Source: Gemmatimonadota bacterium
Lineage (GTDB): Bacteria > Gemmatimonadota > Gemmatimonadetes > Gemmatimonadales > Gemmatimonadaceae
Length of the DNA: 64,000 nucleotides
Assembly (NCBI GenBank): GCA_026387935.1
Contig: JAPLKU010000003.1
Span: forward strand, 186,001 to 250,000
Direction of reading: 5' to 3'
Each line of letters starts with the position of its first letter. Positions within the stretch are counted from its first letter, which is position 1. A model generated the notes under the pieces. That model worked only from the letters and a program-made list of their open reading frames with translations. It made no database searches and was not told where the DNA came from. A program made the position numbers and the translations under genes. This document shows, piece by piece, positions 17,095 through 26,126 of this stretch.

Positions 17095-18507
17095 TTGCTG
17101 CTCCGCGCGCTCGTCCTTTCGGCTGCCATTTCCCTCGTGCCCCATAGCGAGGGACTGCGGCTGCGCGCCCCAGCCGAAGTCGGGATGTCACCCGACCGGC
17201 TCGAGATCATCAACCGGATCATGCGCCGCGGCATCACCGTCGGTGGCTTTCCGGGTGCAGCTGTCGTCGTCGGCCGCCGCGGAGCCATCGTGTACGAGCA
17301 GGGGTTCGGCACGCTGTCGTATGCCAACTCGAGCGCGCCGGTTTCCGCTGACGAGTCCATCTACGACCTCGCCTCGCTGACGAAGGTCATTGGCACGACC
17401 ACGGCCGCCATGGTGCTGTTCGACCAGGGGAAGCTCAACCTCGACGCCAAGGTCTCCACCTACATCCCGCAGTTTGTCGGCGGCATGCGCGACCTCGTCA
17501 CGGTGCGCATGCTGCTCACGCACACGGCCGGCCTGCCACCGGGGCGCGACGTGTGGCGCAAGCACGTTTCGCCGGCGGAGGCGAAGGAGATGGTGCTCAC
17601 CACCAAACTCCAGTACAAGCCGGGATCAGGCACCACCTATTCCGACCTCGGTGCGGACATCCTTGGCTGGGTGGTCGAAGGTGCTGCCGCCGAACCGCTC
17701 GACACATTCCTCGCGAGCCATGTGTTCGGCCCACTCGGCATGCACAACACCGGATTCAAGCCGGCAGATTCGCTCCGCTATCGCATCGCGCCGACCGAAG
17801 TGTTTCCTCCGCGTGGCTATCCGCTCCGCGGCGAAGTACACGACGAAAATGCCTACGCACTCGGCGGCATCGTTGGCCACGCTGGGCTCTTCAGCACCGC
17901 TGGCGACCTCGCGATTTTCGCCCAGATGATGCTCAACCGCGGCGAATACAATGGCACGCGGATCATTGCGGACTCGACCGTGAAGCTCTTCACTGGTCGC
18001 GCGACGAAGACGCGCGCGCTCGGCTGGGAAGTTGCCGATGGTCAGCATGGTGCCGGCGACTACTTCGATGAGCACGCCTTTGGCCACACCGGCTACACCG
18101 GGACCTCCATCTGGATTGATCCCGATCGTGAGATGTTCGTCGTGCTGCTGACGAATCGCGTCCACGCCGCAAAAGTGCGCCGCCCATCATTGGTGATCGC
18201 CGACGTGCGAATGGATGTGGCCGACGCGGCGGCGCTCTCCGTCCTGGACGAGCCTTTTGCGATTTCGGTGATGCCGGAGTCGTTCAGATCCGACCGCGCG
18301 GAGAGCTGGAACAAGCCGTTTCGGGCCCGCGCGCGAAGCACCACGACTGGCATGAGCGCGGCCGCAAAGGAAGCAGCCGCAAAGACTTCCAAGACTTTGG
18401 CCAAGACGTCGGCCAAGGCGATGACCGGGTCCGCGCCCGCCAAGAAGGCCTCCACCGACGCCGCTCAGCGCAAATCAATCCCGACCAAATCGGTCGTAAA
18501 GCGCTAG
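17095..18507 (+). CDS. Beta-lactamase class C family serine hydrolase with Lys/Ala-rich tail
   Basis: 470-residue serine hydrolase of the penicillin-binding-protein-like / esterase EstB group. The nucleophile motif SLTK is at residues 94-97, the second motif YSD (in YSDLG) at 182-184, and HTGYTG stands where KTG/HxG is expected, so the active site looks complete. A signal peptide is predicted from LLRALVLSAAISLVP. The last ~50 residues are low complexity (AAKEAAAKTSKTLAKTSAK) and not part of the family, like the basic tail on the gene at 6255. Start is TTG. Convergent with nothing; followed 10 bp later by a SufT-like gene. Confidence 0.87.
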   Translation: MLLRALVLSAAISLVPHSEGLRLRAPAEVGMSPDRLEIINRIMRRGITVGGFPGAAVVVGRRGAIVYEQGFGTLSYANSSAPVSADESIYDLASLTKVIGTTTAAMVLFDQGKLNLDAKVSTYIPQFVGGMRDLVTVRMLLTHTAGLPPGRDVWRKHVSPAEAKEMVLTTKLQYKPGSGTTYSDLGADILGWVVEGAAAEPLDTFLASHVFGPLGMHNTGFKPADSLRYRIAPTEVFPPRGYPLRGEVHDENAYALGGIVGHAGLFSTAGDLAIFAQMMLNRGEYNGTRIIADSTVKLFTGRATKTRALGWEVADGQHGAGDYFDEHAFGHTGYTGTSIWIDPDREMFVVLLTNRVHAAKVRRPSLVIADVRMDVADAAALSVLDEPFAISVMPESFRSDRAESWNKPFRARARSTTTGMSAAAKEAAAKTSKTLAKTSAKAMTGSAPAKKASTDAAQRKSIPTKSVVKR

Positions 18508-18517
18508 TTTCGGTAGG

Positions 18518-18907
18518 ATGACGGAAGACGCGCTCACCGCCGAGCCAAACGGCGGAAATCAGGCCACAGAACCGGCAGCTGAATTAGCAACGATCGCGCC
18601 ATCGGGCGGTGGAATAACCGCCGACCTGGTGAAGCTTGCATTGCGCCGCGTAAAAGATCCCGACGTCAACCTGAACATCGTTGACATGGGATTGATCTAC
18701 GACGTTCGCATTGACGGCAACGATGTCGTGGTCGACATGAGCCTCACGACGCCGGCTTGCCCGTCAGGCCCCGAAATCATGAAGGACGCCGAGGATCAAC
18801 TGAAGACGCTCGACGGCGTTGGAAAAGTCGAGATTAATCTGGTCTGGTCGCCGCCCTGGGGACCGCAACGCATCGAACCCCGCGTACGCACGTACCTCGG
18901 CTTCTAG
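18518..18907 (+). CDS. MIP18/DUF59 family protein, SufT-like
   Basis: 129 residues. The DUF59 domain occupies the C-terminal ~95 residues (LALRRVKDPDVNLNIVDMGL, VVVDMSLTTPACPSGPEIM), with the conserved Cys in TPACPSG. The family helps insert iron-sulfur clusters into target proteins (SufT, PaaD, MIP18). The first ~30 residues are acidic and variable. It lies 25-35 kb from the suf operon in this window but may serve the same system. Its stop overlaps the convergent RNase D gene by 4 bases. Confidence 0.85.
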   Translation: MTEDALTAEPNGGNQATEPAAELATIAPSGGGITADLVKLALRRVKDPDVNLNIVDMGLIYDVRIDGNDVVVDMSLTTPACPSGPEIMKDAEDQLKTLDGVGKVEINLVWSPPWGPQRIEPRVRTYLGF

Positions 18908-20073
18908 CTGAGTCCGAGCTCGGCCGGCTCCGGAACGGGCTTGAACGATTTCAGCGCCTTCACGAACGCCTCGCCGACTTCGGCAATCTGCCAGCGGCGC
19001 ATGTCGTGCACTTCGCTGAGCTGATCGACGCTTGTGGGCACCATCCGCGCGACGATTTCCATCCGGTCGCGCGAGCAGAGCACGCCGGGGTCGAGTTCAA
19101 GACGCTTTGCCGCTTCGTCGCGCGCGCCCTTGAGATGCCCGACCTTCGTATCAAAATCGGGGTCGCGCGTCCAACGCTTTGATTTCGGAAAGCGCGGCAG
19201 GTCCGCCTCGGGCACGACGAGTCCGCGCTGCACGGCAGCGAGAAAATCATTTCCGTTTCGCTCGGCCACACCGCGCGGCATTCCCTTGATCTTGGCGAGC
19301 GTGTCGTGATCTGACGGCGCGAGGTGCGCGATCTCGAGCAGCACATCGTTGCCAACCACACGGAACGCGGCCTTGTCCACCTTGAGGGCGAGACCGTCGC
19401 GCAGCACAACGAGCTCGCGGAGCAGCGCAAGCTCACGGCGCGTGAGGTCGCGAGCGCCCTTCACCCGCATGAACGCGCTGCCAGGCTCCTCGGCGGCCCA
19501 CCGGGTGGATTCGAGCCGGAGGAATTCCTCCTCGGCCCACTTCCACCGCCCCTTCGCCTTGAGTTCCTCGGCGAGAATGTCTCGCAGCCCGAGCAGGTGC
19601 ACCGTGTCCTGCGCGGCGTATTCGAGCATGCCCGGCGTGAGCGGACGCATCGACCAGTCGGCACGCTGGTGCTTCTTGTCGAGCTTCACCCCGAAGTACT
19701 TCTCGAGGAGCGCCGCGAGACCGAATGACGTGATGCCGAGCAGTTGGGCGGAGACGCGGGTATCGAAAATCGAGCGCACCTGCCAGCCATAGTCCTGGTG
19801 CAGGAGGCGGAGGTCGTAGTCCGCGTCGTGAAAGACGACTTCGACCGCGGGATCCTCGAGCATTTGGCCAAGCGCCGGAGGCGACTTGATCGGCAGCGGA
19901 TCGATGATCGCGTGCCGGTCGGCCGTTGACAACTGGATCAGGTAGATCCGGTCGACAAACTTATGGAAGCTGGCGCCTTCGGTATCAACCGCGACCCGCG
20001 AAACGGGTCCAGTTCGACTGAAGAACGACGCGACAGCGGCGTCGGTATCGAGGTACTCGGGCTGGCCCGTCAC
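18904..20073 (-). CDS. rnd: Ribonuclease D
   Basis: 3'-5' exoribonuclease for tRNA 3'-end maturation. DEDDy residues are visible: AVDTEGASFHKF (Exo I, D and E), VFHDADYDLRLLH (Exo II, D) and LEYAAQDTVHLL (Exo III, Tyr and Asp). The C-terminal half holds an HRDC domain (TRRELALLRELVVLRDGLA onward) and a second helical HRDC-like part. 389 residues is the usual length. The start codon is GTG directly after the TAG of the ferredoxin gene, so the two are co-transcribed. Confidence 0.92.
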   Translation of the reverse strand: MTGQPEYLDTDAAVASFFSRTGPVSRVAVDTEGASFHKFVDRIYLIQLSTADRHAIIDPLPIKSPPALGQMLEDPAVEVVFHDADYDLRLLHQDYGWQVRSIFDTRVSAQLLGITSFGLAALLEKYFGVKLDKKHQRADWSMRPLTPGMLEYAAQDTVHLLGLRDILAEELKAKGRWKWAEEEFLRLESTRWAAEEPGSAFMRVKGARDLTRRELALLRELVVLRDGLALKVDKAAFRVVGNDVLLEIAHLAPSDHDTLAKIKGMPRGVAERNGNDFLAAVQRGLVVPEADLPRFPKSKRWTRDPDFDTKVGHLKGARDEAAKRLELDPGVLCSRDRMEIVARMVPTSVDQLSEVHDMRRWQIAEVGEAFVKALKSFKPVPEPAELGLS

Positions 20074-20337
20074 CTACCTCGTCGGCCGTCCAGGCGGAGT
20101 CGGAGATTTGAAGATCTCGCGATTGATCTGGATGTACGACTGCTGGGGCGTGGGCACGTCTTCTTCAGGAAAAATCGCCGTCACCGGGCACTCGGGTTCG
20201 CAGGCGCCACAGTCGATGCACTCATCGGGATGGATGTAGAGCATGTCCGGCCCTTCGTAGATGCAATCCACGGGGCAGACATCAACGCACGACTTGTCTT
20301 TGGTGCCTTTGCAGGCTTCGGTAATCACATACGGCAT
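20074..20337 (-). CDS. fdxA: 7Fe or 8Fe dicluster ferredoxin
   Basis: 87-residue ferredoxin. First cluster region: CKGTKDKSCVDVCPVDCIYEG-type spacing (C-x7-C-x3-C-x3-C), which usually means a [3Fe-4S] cluster, the final Cys of the first set being offset. Second: CIDCGACEPECPVTAI, a standard [4Fe-4S] motif. This is the FdxA type found in actinobacteria, Thermus and proteobacteria. The role is electron transfer; the partner is unknown, although the molybdenum hydroxylase genes lie just across the divergent gap. Immediately upstream of rnd on the same strand. Confidence 0.9.
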   Translation of the reverse strand: MPYVITEACKGTKDKSCVDVCPVDCIYEGPDMLYIHPDECIDCGACEPECPVTAIFPEEDVPTPQQSYIQINREIFKSPTPPGRPTR

Positions 20338-20444
20338 GCCGGCTTCCTCTCGTAGCTAAGCGCCTGGACAGGACCCTGAGGCGCGAACAAAAAGTTAATC
20401 CCCGCGCTGAGCCCCTGAAAGTGTGTTGTTCAGCGTTTTGACAG

Positions 20445-20477
20445 GTGCTTGCGTGGTGCTTGCGTGGTACTTGGGTG
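20445..20477. repeat. Three tandem 11-bp repeats upstream of the molybdenum hydroxylase genes
   Basis: GTGCTTGCGTG at 20445-20455 is repeated exactly at 20456-20466 and with two changes (GTACTTGGGTG) at 20467-20477; a weaker fourth unit follows. The 11-bp period is one helical turn. It lies 59-91 bp upstream of the ATG of the 2Fe-2S subunit gene, within the 198-bp gap between divergent genes, so it may be an operator array or simply a slippage product. Confidence 0.6.
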
Positions 20478-20535
20478 GTGTCGGGTGCTGGGCCTGAGCC
20501 GCCAACGGCGCGCCGTAAACCCCTATCTTTGCAAC

Positions 20536-21000
20536 ATGGAATTGACGGTCAACGGACGCAAACATCACATCAGCCCCGCCGCCGGCGACCGGTTGCTCAA
20601 TGTGCTCCGCGACGAGCTGCATTTGACAGGCGCGAAATACGGCTGTGGGCACGGCGAATGCGGCACCTGCACGGTGCTCGTGAACGGTGCATTGACCTAC
20701 AGCTGCATCACGCTGGTTGAGGGCTGCGAGGGCGCGACGATCACGACAGTCGAAGGCCTTGCCGACGGCGCCACCATGAGCGCCCTGCAGCAGGCCTTTG
20801 TGGCGCACGACGCGGCGCAGTGCGGCTACTGCACTCCTGGCCAGCTGGTTGCAGCGACGAAACTGCTTGAACAGAACCCGAAGCCCGACGACGCGGCGAT
20901 CAAGGCCGGCATGAGCGGAAACCTCTGCCGCTGCGGCACCTATCCGAAAATCATTTCGGCGATTCAGGCTGTAGCCCGAGGCGAATTCCGTGGCGCGTAA
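20536..21000 (+). CDS. Molybdenum hydroxylase 2Fe-2S subunit (xanthine dehydrogenase family)
   Basis: Small iron-sulfur subunit, 154 residues, carrying two [2Fe-2S] clusters that move electrons from the molybdopterin to FAD. Plant-ferredoxin-type motif YGCGHGECGTCTVLVNG with its downstream Cys (YSCITL), then the helical domain motif CGYCTPGQLVA and CRCGTYPKI. All eight Cys are present. The ATG MELTVNGRKH is preferred to an upstream GTG. The stop overlaps the GTG of the Mo subunit gene by 11 bases. The FAD subunit is not adjacent; the only candidate is at 27132. Confidence 0.92.
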   Translation: MELTVNGRKHHISPAAGDRLLNVLRDELHLTGAKYGCGHGECGTCTVLVNGALTYSCITLVEGCEGATITTVEGLADGATMSALQQAFVAHDAAQCGYCTPGQLVAATKLLEQNPKPDDAAIKAGMSGNLCRCGTYPKIISAIQAVARGEFRGA

Positions 21001-23323
21001 ACCCAAGGCGCCAGCCGCGCCGGCCAAGGCCTTCATCGAGACCACCGTCGTCGTCGAAGGACGGTCCGAGAAGCGCGTCGTCGAACTGCCGTCGTTCGAG
21101 CCGGCGGCGTGGACGGAAGCGGCCGAACTCTCCATTGTCGGCACGCGCACACCGCGTGTGGACGCGAACGAGAAAGTGACCGGCCGCGCGCGCTACACGG
21201 TGGATATCGCCCGCCCGGGCATGCTCATCGCGGTCGTGCTTCGTTCGCCGGTCGCGAAGGGCGCGATCACGTCGTTCGACGCGGCGGCCGCGCGCGCCGT
21301 TCCCGGCGTCTTCGGCGTACTCGCCCCGGGAGACGCGCCTGCGGCCACGCGTCTCTTCCCGACCAAAATCTCCTACGCGGGCCAGCCCGTCGCCGCCGTG
21401 TGCGCCGACTCATTCGGAGCAGCTGCTGCCGGCGCTCGCGCGATGGCCATGAAGTTTGAGGGCGCACCGTTCGCGGCAACCTTCGAAGCAGCCACGGCGC
21501 CGAACGCGCCCCTGGTTCGCTCGAAAGGCAACCTGATGGAGAACATGCCCATCGTCGCCTCGCGCGGTGACGTGGAAGCCGGCCTCAAAGCCGCCGATGT
21601 TACCGTCACGCGCGAGTACCGGACACCGGTGCAGCTCCATTCGGCGCTCGAACCACACGTCGCCGTCGCCGAGTGGGAAGGCGACCGCGTCACCATCTGG
21701 GAATCGACGCAGGGAATCTTTCGCGTACGCGAAGGCGTCGCCGAAGCGCTGGGGATTCCGCAGTCCAAGGTTCGCGTCATCAAGCAATACATGGGCGGTG
21801 GCTTCGGCGCGAAGAATGGCGCGGCAGCGCACACGTTCATTGCGGCGCTCTTCGCGCGCAGCACGGGGCGACCCGTGCAGTGCTTCAACACGCGAAAAGC
21901 CGAGCAGACCGACGCCGGCAATCGTCCGGCCACCACCCAGCGCGTGACCATCGGCGCGAAGAAGGACGGTACGCTCACCCTGATCACCATGAGCGCCGAC
22001 ATTCCACTCGGCGTCAGCGGATGGGAAGGTGGCCCGGGGCAGATGTATCACGAGTTGTACGCATGCCCCAACGTGCGCACCGACGAGACGTTCGCGTACG
22101 TGAACGCGAGCGGTATGCAGGCATTCCGGGCGCCAGGCTACGCCGAGGGTGCGTTCGGACTCGAGAGCGCCATAAACGAGCTCGCGACGAAACTCGGGAT
22201 GGATCCACTCGCGCTGCGCCGGAAGAATTTCGCGAAGGACGATCCGCGCTTGAAGCGGCCCTGGTCGGGCAATGCGCTGCGCGAGTGCTACGACGAGGCC
22301 GCGCGCCGGTTCGGGTGGGCGACACGTGATGACCGCCGCGCCACAGGCGCGCCAACCGCGCGCCAGCGGGAAGAGGGCGCGGCCCGGACGCGCCGCGGGT
22401 TCGGCATGGCAGCGCAGGTCTGGCCCACTGGTGGCGGCCCGCCGTCGTATGCGCATGTGCGCATCAACAGCGACGCCTCCATTGATGTGCTCGCCGGCAC
22501 GCAGGACCTCGGCACGGGCGCGCGTACCGTGCTCTCGCAGATCGCCGCCGAAGCGCTCGGCGCGAAACTCTCCGACGTCACCGCGGTCATCGGCGACACC
22601 GAGTCCCTCCCCTACACCGGCAACTCGTGGGGCTCAATGACCACGCCGTCGGTGGGGCCCGCGGCGCGCATGGCCGCCGAAGAGGCGCGGCGACTGTTGC
22701 TCGAAGCCGCCGCTCCAATGCTCGGCGTGGAGCCCAGTGATCTCGAAACGAAAGACTCTCGCGTGATGGTGCGCGATACCGATCGTTCGATGACCTTCGC
22801 CGAGATCACCGAACAGCTTGGCAACGTGATGATCATTGGTCGCGGCACACGCGGACCGAATCCCGCCGATGTGAGCATCGCAACGTTCGGCGCGCAATTC
22901 GCGGAAGTGGAAGTGGATCTTGACACCGGCATCGTGCGTGTGCTGCGAATTGTCGCAGCACATGACGCCGGGCGAATCATCAATCCGCTCCTCGCAGAGA
23001 GTCAGCTCGAGGGCGGAATCATTCAGGGACTCGGGTACGGCATGTTCGAAGAGCGCGTGATGGACCCGGCGCGCGGCGTCACGTTAAACCCGGACCTGCA
23101 CGATTATCGGATTCCGACGATCGCCGACATTCCGACGATCGAGGCGTTTTTCGTCGGCGAATCTGACGCCATCGCAAACCACACCGGCGCGCGCGGGCTC
23201 GCGGAGCCGCCGCTCATCCCAACGGCGCCGGCGATCGCGGCGGCGGTTGCGGATGCAATCGGCGGCTTTGTCACGCAGATTCCGTTGACCCCTTGGCGGG
23301 TGCTCGGGGCGATCGACCAATAG
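20990..23323 (+). CDS. Molybdenum hydroxylase molybdopterin-binding subunit (xanthine dehydrogenase family)
   Basis: 777-residue catalytic subunit. Family segments in order: TGRARYTVDIARPGML (start of domain), QPVAAVCADS, MGGGFGAKNGAAAHT (molybdopterin loop), MQAFRAPGYAEGAFGLES (Arg near the active site), GTQDLGTGARTVLSQIAAE, TGNSWGSMTTPS and the active-site Glu region GARGLAEPPLIPTAPAIAAA. All are compatible with an active enzyme hydroxylating an aldehyde or heteroaromatic ring using water; the substrate cannot be told. It starts with GTG overlapping the 2Fe-2S gene. The first ~40 residues are an Ala/Lys-rich extension. Confidence 0.92.
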   Translation: MARKPKAPAAPAKAFIETTVVVEGRSEKRVVELPSFEPAAWTEAAELSIVGTRTPRVDANEKVTGRARYTVDIARPGMLIAVVLRSPVAKGAITSFDAAAARAVPGVFGVLAPGDAPAATRLFPTKISYAGQPVAAVCADSFGAAAAGARAMAMKFEGAPFAATFEAATAPNAPLVRSKGNLMENMPIVASRGDVEAGLKAADVTVTREYRTPVQLHSALEPHVAVAEWEGDRVTIWESTQGIFRVREGVAEALGIPQSKVRVIKQYMGGGFGAKNGAAAHTFIAALFARSTGRPVQCFNTRKAEQTDAGNRPATTQRVTIGAKKDGTLTLITMSADIPLGVSGWEGGPGQMYHELYACPNVRTDETFAYVNASGMQAFRAPGYAEGAFGLESAINELATKLGMDPLALRRKNFAKDDPRLKRPWSGNALRECYDEAARRFGWATRDDRRATGAPTARQREEGAARTRRGFGMAAQVWPTGGGPPSYAHVRINSDASIDVLAGTQDLGTGARTVLSQIAAEALGAKLSDVTAVIGDTESLPYTGNSWGSMTTPSVGPAARMAAEEARRLLLEAAAPMLGVEPSDLETKDSRVMVRDTDRSMTFAEITEQLGNVMIIGRGTRGPNPADVSIATFGAQFAEVEVDLDTGIVRVLRIVAAHDAGRIINPLLAESQLEGGIIQGLGYGMFEERVMDPARGVTLNPDLHDYRIPTIADIPTIEAFFVGESDAIANHTGARGLAEPPLIPTAPAIAAAVADAIGGFVTQIPLTPWRVLGAIDQ

Positions 23324-23361
23324 CCGTCCGCTGTAAACCGCTGGAACTCAGGAGAAGCTCA

Positions 23362-25047
23362 ATGACCGCGACTCGTACGCTTGTCTGGTCCGCCGCACTG
23401 CTTCTCGTTGCCGGCCAAACCGGCGGCGCCCAGCCCGGCGGCGCCCAGCGCGGCCGCGGTGGCGCCGATATGCCACTGTCGCTCGACGCGGCCGCCGATC
23501 GCGTATTCGCCCAGTTCAACTCGACGCATTCGCCCGGGTGCGCCGTCGGCGTGCGCCAGAGCGGACGCGATTTGCTCATGCGTGGCTACGGCATGGCCGA
23601 CCTCGAAACGAACGTGCCGATCTTGCCGTCCACGATTCTGGAGTCGGGCTCCGTCGCGAAGCAATTCACCTCGACGGCCATCGCACTCCTGATGAAGGAC
23701 GGGAAGATCAACATCGACGACCCGGTCAGGAAATACATCCCGGAGCTGCCGGAGTATCCGCGCCCGCTGCTCGTGCGCCATCTACTCTCGCACACGAGCG
23801 GACTCCGTGAATGGAGCAATCTGGTGGCCTTCGCCGGTTGGCCGCGCGGCACGCGCACGTACACTCAGGCGGATCTGCTCGAATTCGTCGTCGCACAGAA
23901 ATCGCTCAACTATCCGGTCGGCGATTTCTATTCCTACACCAATACGGGCTTTGCGCTCCTCGTGACGATCGTGGAGCGCACGAGCGGAATGTCGTTCGTG
24001 CAGTTCACCGACGAACGAATCTTCAAGCCACTCGGCATGACCAACACGCGCTGGCGCGACGACTTCACCACCGTCGTCCCCGGACGCGCGCAGGCCTACT
24101 CGCGCCGCGCCGATGCAACCAACCCTTGGGCGCTAGAGATGCCATTCGACAACGTGCATGGTCCGGGTGGACTGCTCACCACCGTGAGCGACTGGCTCAA
24201 GTGGAACGATCATCTCGACAAGAAGACCCTCGGCGCGAACGTGGTCGATTCGCTGACAAAGCAGGCCGTGCTCACGAGCGGGCGGACGATTTCGTACGCT
24301 CGCGGCCTGACGGTTGCGAGGTACCGCGGCATTGATGAAATCGCGCACTCGGGATCAACGGCCGGATACAGCACGCATCTCGCGCGCTATCCAGCCAACA
24401 ACCTCTCCGTTGCCGTGATGTGCAACGCCGCCGGCGCGAACGCGACGCTCTTTACGCACCAACTCGTCGACGTGATCGTCCCGAACCTCGCGCCTGTTGT
24501 TGCGCAGGACACCGTGGCCCCCGACATGAATGCAGCCGCGAAACTCGCGGGCGTTTATCGGAGCAGTCGCACACACGAACCGCTGGTGATTGGCGGCGCA
24601 GGTGGCCGCGGCGGCCGCGGCGGCCCCATCCGCGCGGTGCGCGGGGGCGGTTGGCTTATCGGCAACAACAGCGCGGTATTCGAGACGGCGCCTGATGGTT
24701 CGCCACGCGGCGTACGGGTCGTTGGCGCCGACAATGACACGACGGCATACACCTTCGTCGCCGCTGGACCGTGGACGCCGACACCTGAGCAACTCGCCAG
24801 CTTCGCCGGCCGCTATCGCTCGGACGAAGTGGGCACCACGTGGACGTTGAAGGTGGAGAACGGCAAGCTCGTCGCGTCGCTGCGCAGCGCGCTGAAAGCC
24901 GAGCTTGCGCCCGTCTATGCCGATGCGTTTGCCGGCGGCGGCATTCTTGGCACGGTCTGGTTCACTCGCGATGCCAAAGGCGCCGTGACCGCGATGCACT
25001 CCGGGTCAGCGCGCGTCTGGGACTTCACGTTCACGCGAGAGAAATAG
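23362..25047 (+). CDS. Beta-lactamase class C family serine hydrolase
   Basis: 561-residue exported serine hydrolase. A signal peptide (LVWSAALLLVAGQTGGA) is followed by a Gly/Ala-rich linker. SVAK (residues 97-100) carries the nucleophile and general base, YTN is at 192-194, and HSGSTAGYS is the third motif. After ~400 residues there is a C-terminal beta-rich region (LASFAGRYRSDEVGTTWTL), common in D-aminopeptidase-like or EstB-like members. The ATG has AGGAGA 6-12 nt upstream. It follows the Mo subunit gene by 38 bp on the same strand but has no clear functional link to it. Confidence 0.87.
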   Translation: MTATRTLVWSAALLLVAGQTGGAQPGGAQRGRGGADMPLSLDAAADRVFAQFNSTHSPGCAVGVRQSGRDLLMRGYGMADLETNVPILPSTILESGSVAKQFTSTAIALLMKDGKINIDDPVRKYIPELPEYPRPLLVRHLLSHTSGLREWSNLVAFAGWPRGTRTYTQADLLEFVVAQKSLNYPVGDFYSYTNTGFALLVTIVERTSGMSFVQFTDERIFKPLGMTNTRWRDDFTTVVPGRAQAYSRRADATNPWALEMPFDNVHGPGGLLTTVSDWLKWNDHLDKKTLGANVVDSLTKQAVLTSGRTISYARGLTVARYRGIDEIAHSGSTAGYSTHLARYPANNLSVAVMCNAAGANATLFTHQLVDVIVPNLAPVVAQDTVAPDMNAAAKLAGVYRSSRTHEPLVIGGAGGRGGRGGPIRAVRGGGWLIGNNSAVFETAPDGSPRGVRVVGADNDTTAYTFVAAGPWTPTPEQLASFAGRYRSDEVGTTWTLKVENGKLVASLRSALKAELAPVYADAFAGGGILGTVWFTRDAKGAVTAMHSGSARVWDFTFTREK

Positions 25048-25105
25048 CCGCCGCGCGAAACACGGGGGCGCGTGTGCATCACCTGCGACCCGCCCGCGAA
25101 CCGCT

Positions 25106-25411
25106 TTACCGCCAGGGCGGAACGCCGTGCTTGTGCTTGATCTCGGGGTTATGCCGATAGAACGTCGCCGTCCGCCCGATCACCTGAATCACTTCTGATC
25201 GCGTGGCCGTCGCGAGCTGGCGCGCCAGCTCCTTCGGATTCACCTCGACGTTCTTCGAGAGCGCGACTTTCACCAGCTCATGCGTGCGCAGCACGTCGTC
25301 GAGAGACTTCACGGCGCTGTCGTTCGCGCCCTGATGACCGACGTGGACGGTCGCGGACACGCGATTCGCTTCACCGCGCAATGCGGCGCGTTCCTTTCCG
25401 GTCATCGCCAT
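25106..25411 (-). CDS. yhbY: YhbY / CRM-domain RNA-binding protein
   Basis: 101-residue CRS1/YhbY domain protein that associates with pre-50S ribosomal particles. The domain runs the whole length: ERAALRGEANRVSATVHVGH, then LKVALSK-type core (here ELVKVALSKNVEVNPKELA) and IQVIGRTATFYRHNPEIK, matching the family's IQVIGxxxxLYR motif. The start is ATG in TGATG, overlapping the stop of the upstream M23 gene by one base, so the two are translationally coupled. An in-frame upstream extension exists but runs through the M23 gene and is not expected to be used. Confidence 0.9.
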   Translation of the reverse strand: MAMTGKERAALRGEANRVSATVHVGHQGANDSAVKSLDDVLRTHELVKVALSKNVEVNPKELARQLATATRSEVIQVIGRTATFYRHNPEIKHKHGVPPWR

Positions 25412-26055
25412 CAGTCGAGCCCCACACGCGAGAGTGCGGCGCTGCTCATGAGAAAGGGCAGCGGATTGAGTGGCGTGCCATTCCACCACTTTTTGGTGTC
25501 GGTGATTCGCATCAGCTGAAAATGAAGGTGTGGAACATCCGGCGGTGCATTCCCCGTCGTGCCAACGTAGCCAAGTACCGTGCCGCGCGTGATGGGGTCG
25601 CCCTGCTTGATGCCGCGTGCGTACCGGTCGAGGTGGGCGTAGTAGAGGACAAACCGCTGATCCGTGTCGTCCATCCAGACGACGTTGCCGCCCAATGCGT
25701 TCGTGCCGACACGAAGCACCGTCCCATCAATGGCGGCGAGAATCGGCGTCCCGCGCGGCGCGAGGATGTCGACCGCGTCATGTCGCCGGCCTCCGTCGCG
25801 TGGCGCGTCGAATGAATCCTCAATCTTGCTGAGTAGCGCGCCTTTCACTGGAACGAGCAGGCCAGTCGCGCGCAATCGTGCAATGTCGGCCTCGCCATAG
25901 ATGTCGAGTGGTTCGGCGACGCCAGATGGCGCCGGCGACTCCGCGGGCACCTCCGGGAGGGGAGACGCCAGTGCAGGCGGCGGAAGGATCGGGGCGCACG
26001 CCGCGAGCACCAGAAGGAACGTCGCGGCAATGCCCGCCGAGGCGAGGGGTCTCAC
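25411..26055 (-). CDS. M23-family peptidase lipoprotein
   Basis: 214 residues. Lipobox LVLAAC gives a lipidated Cys at residue 20. The LytM/M23 domain spans about residues 75-195: DAPRDGGRRHDAVDILAPRG carries the first His and Asp ligands, GGNVVWMDD the core strand, and VPHLHFQL the second HxH motif, so the zinc site of an active peptidoglycan endopeptidase is complete. Likely located at the outer or inner membrane facing the periplasm. First gene of a two-gene unit with yhbY. Confidence 0.87.
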   Translation of the reverse strand: MRPLASAGIAATFLLVLAACAPILPPPALASPLPEVPAESPAPSGVAEPLDIYGEADIARLRATGLLVPVKGALLSKIEDSFDAPRDGGRRHDAVDILAPRGTPILAAIDGTVLRVGTNALGGNVVWMDDTDQRFVLYYAHLDRYARGIKQGDPITRGTVLGYVGTTGNAPPDVPHLHFQLMRITDTKKWWNGTPLNPLPFLMSSAALSRVGLD

Positions 26056-26126
26056 ACCTGGTACACGACGGTACCGGGGCTCGGGTCACGGATTCACAAC
26101 TCGCCCTGCTCCTGCAACCGGTTCGA

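Noticed and set aside
20445-20477. CRISPR array
   Set aside because: Only three 11-bp contiguous copies with no spacers and no cas genes anywhere in the window.
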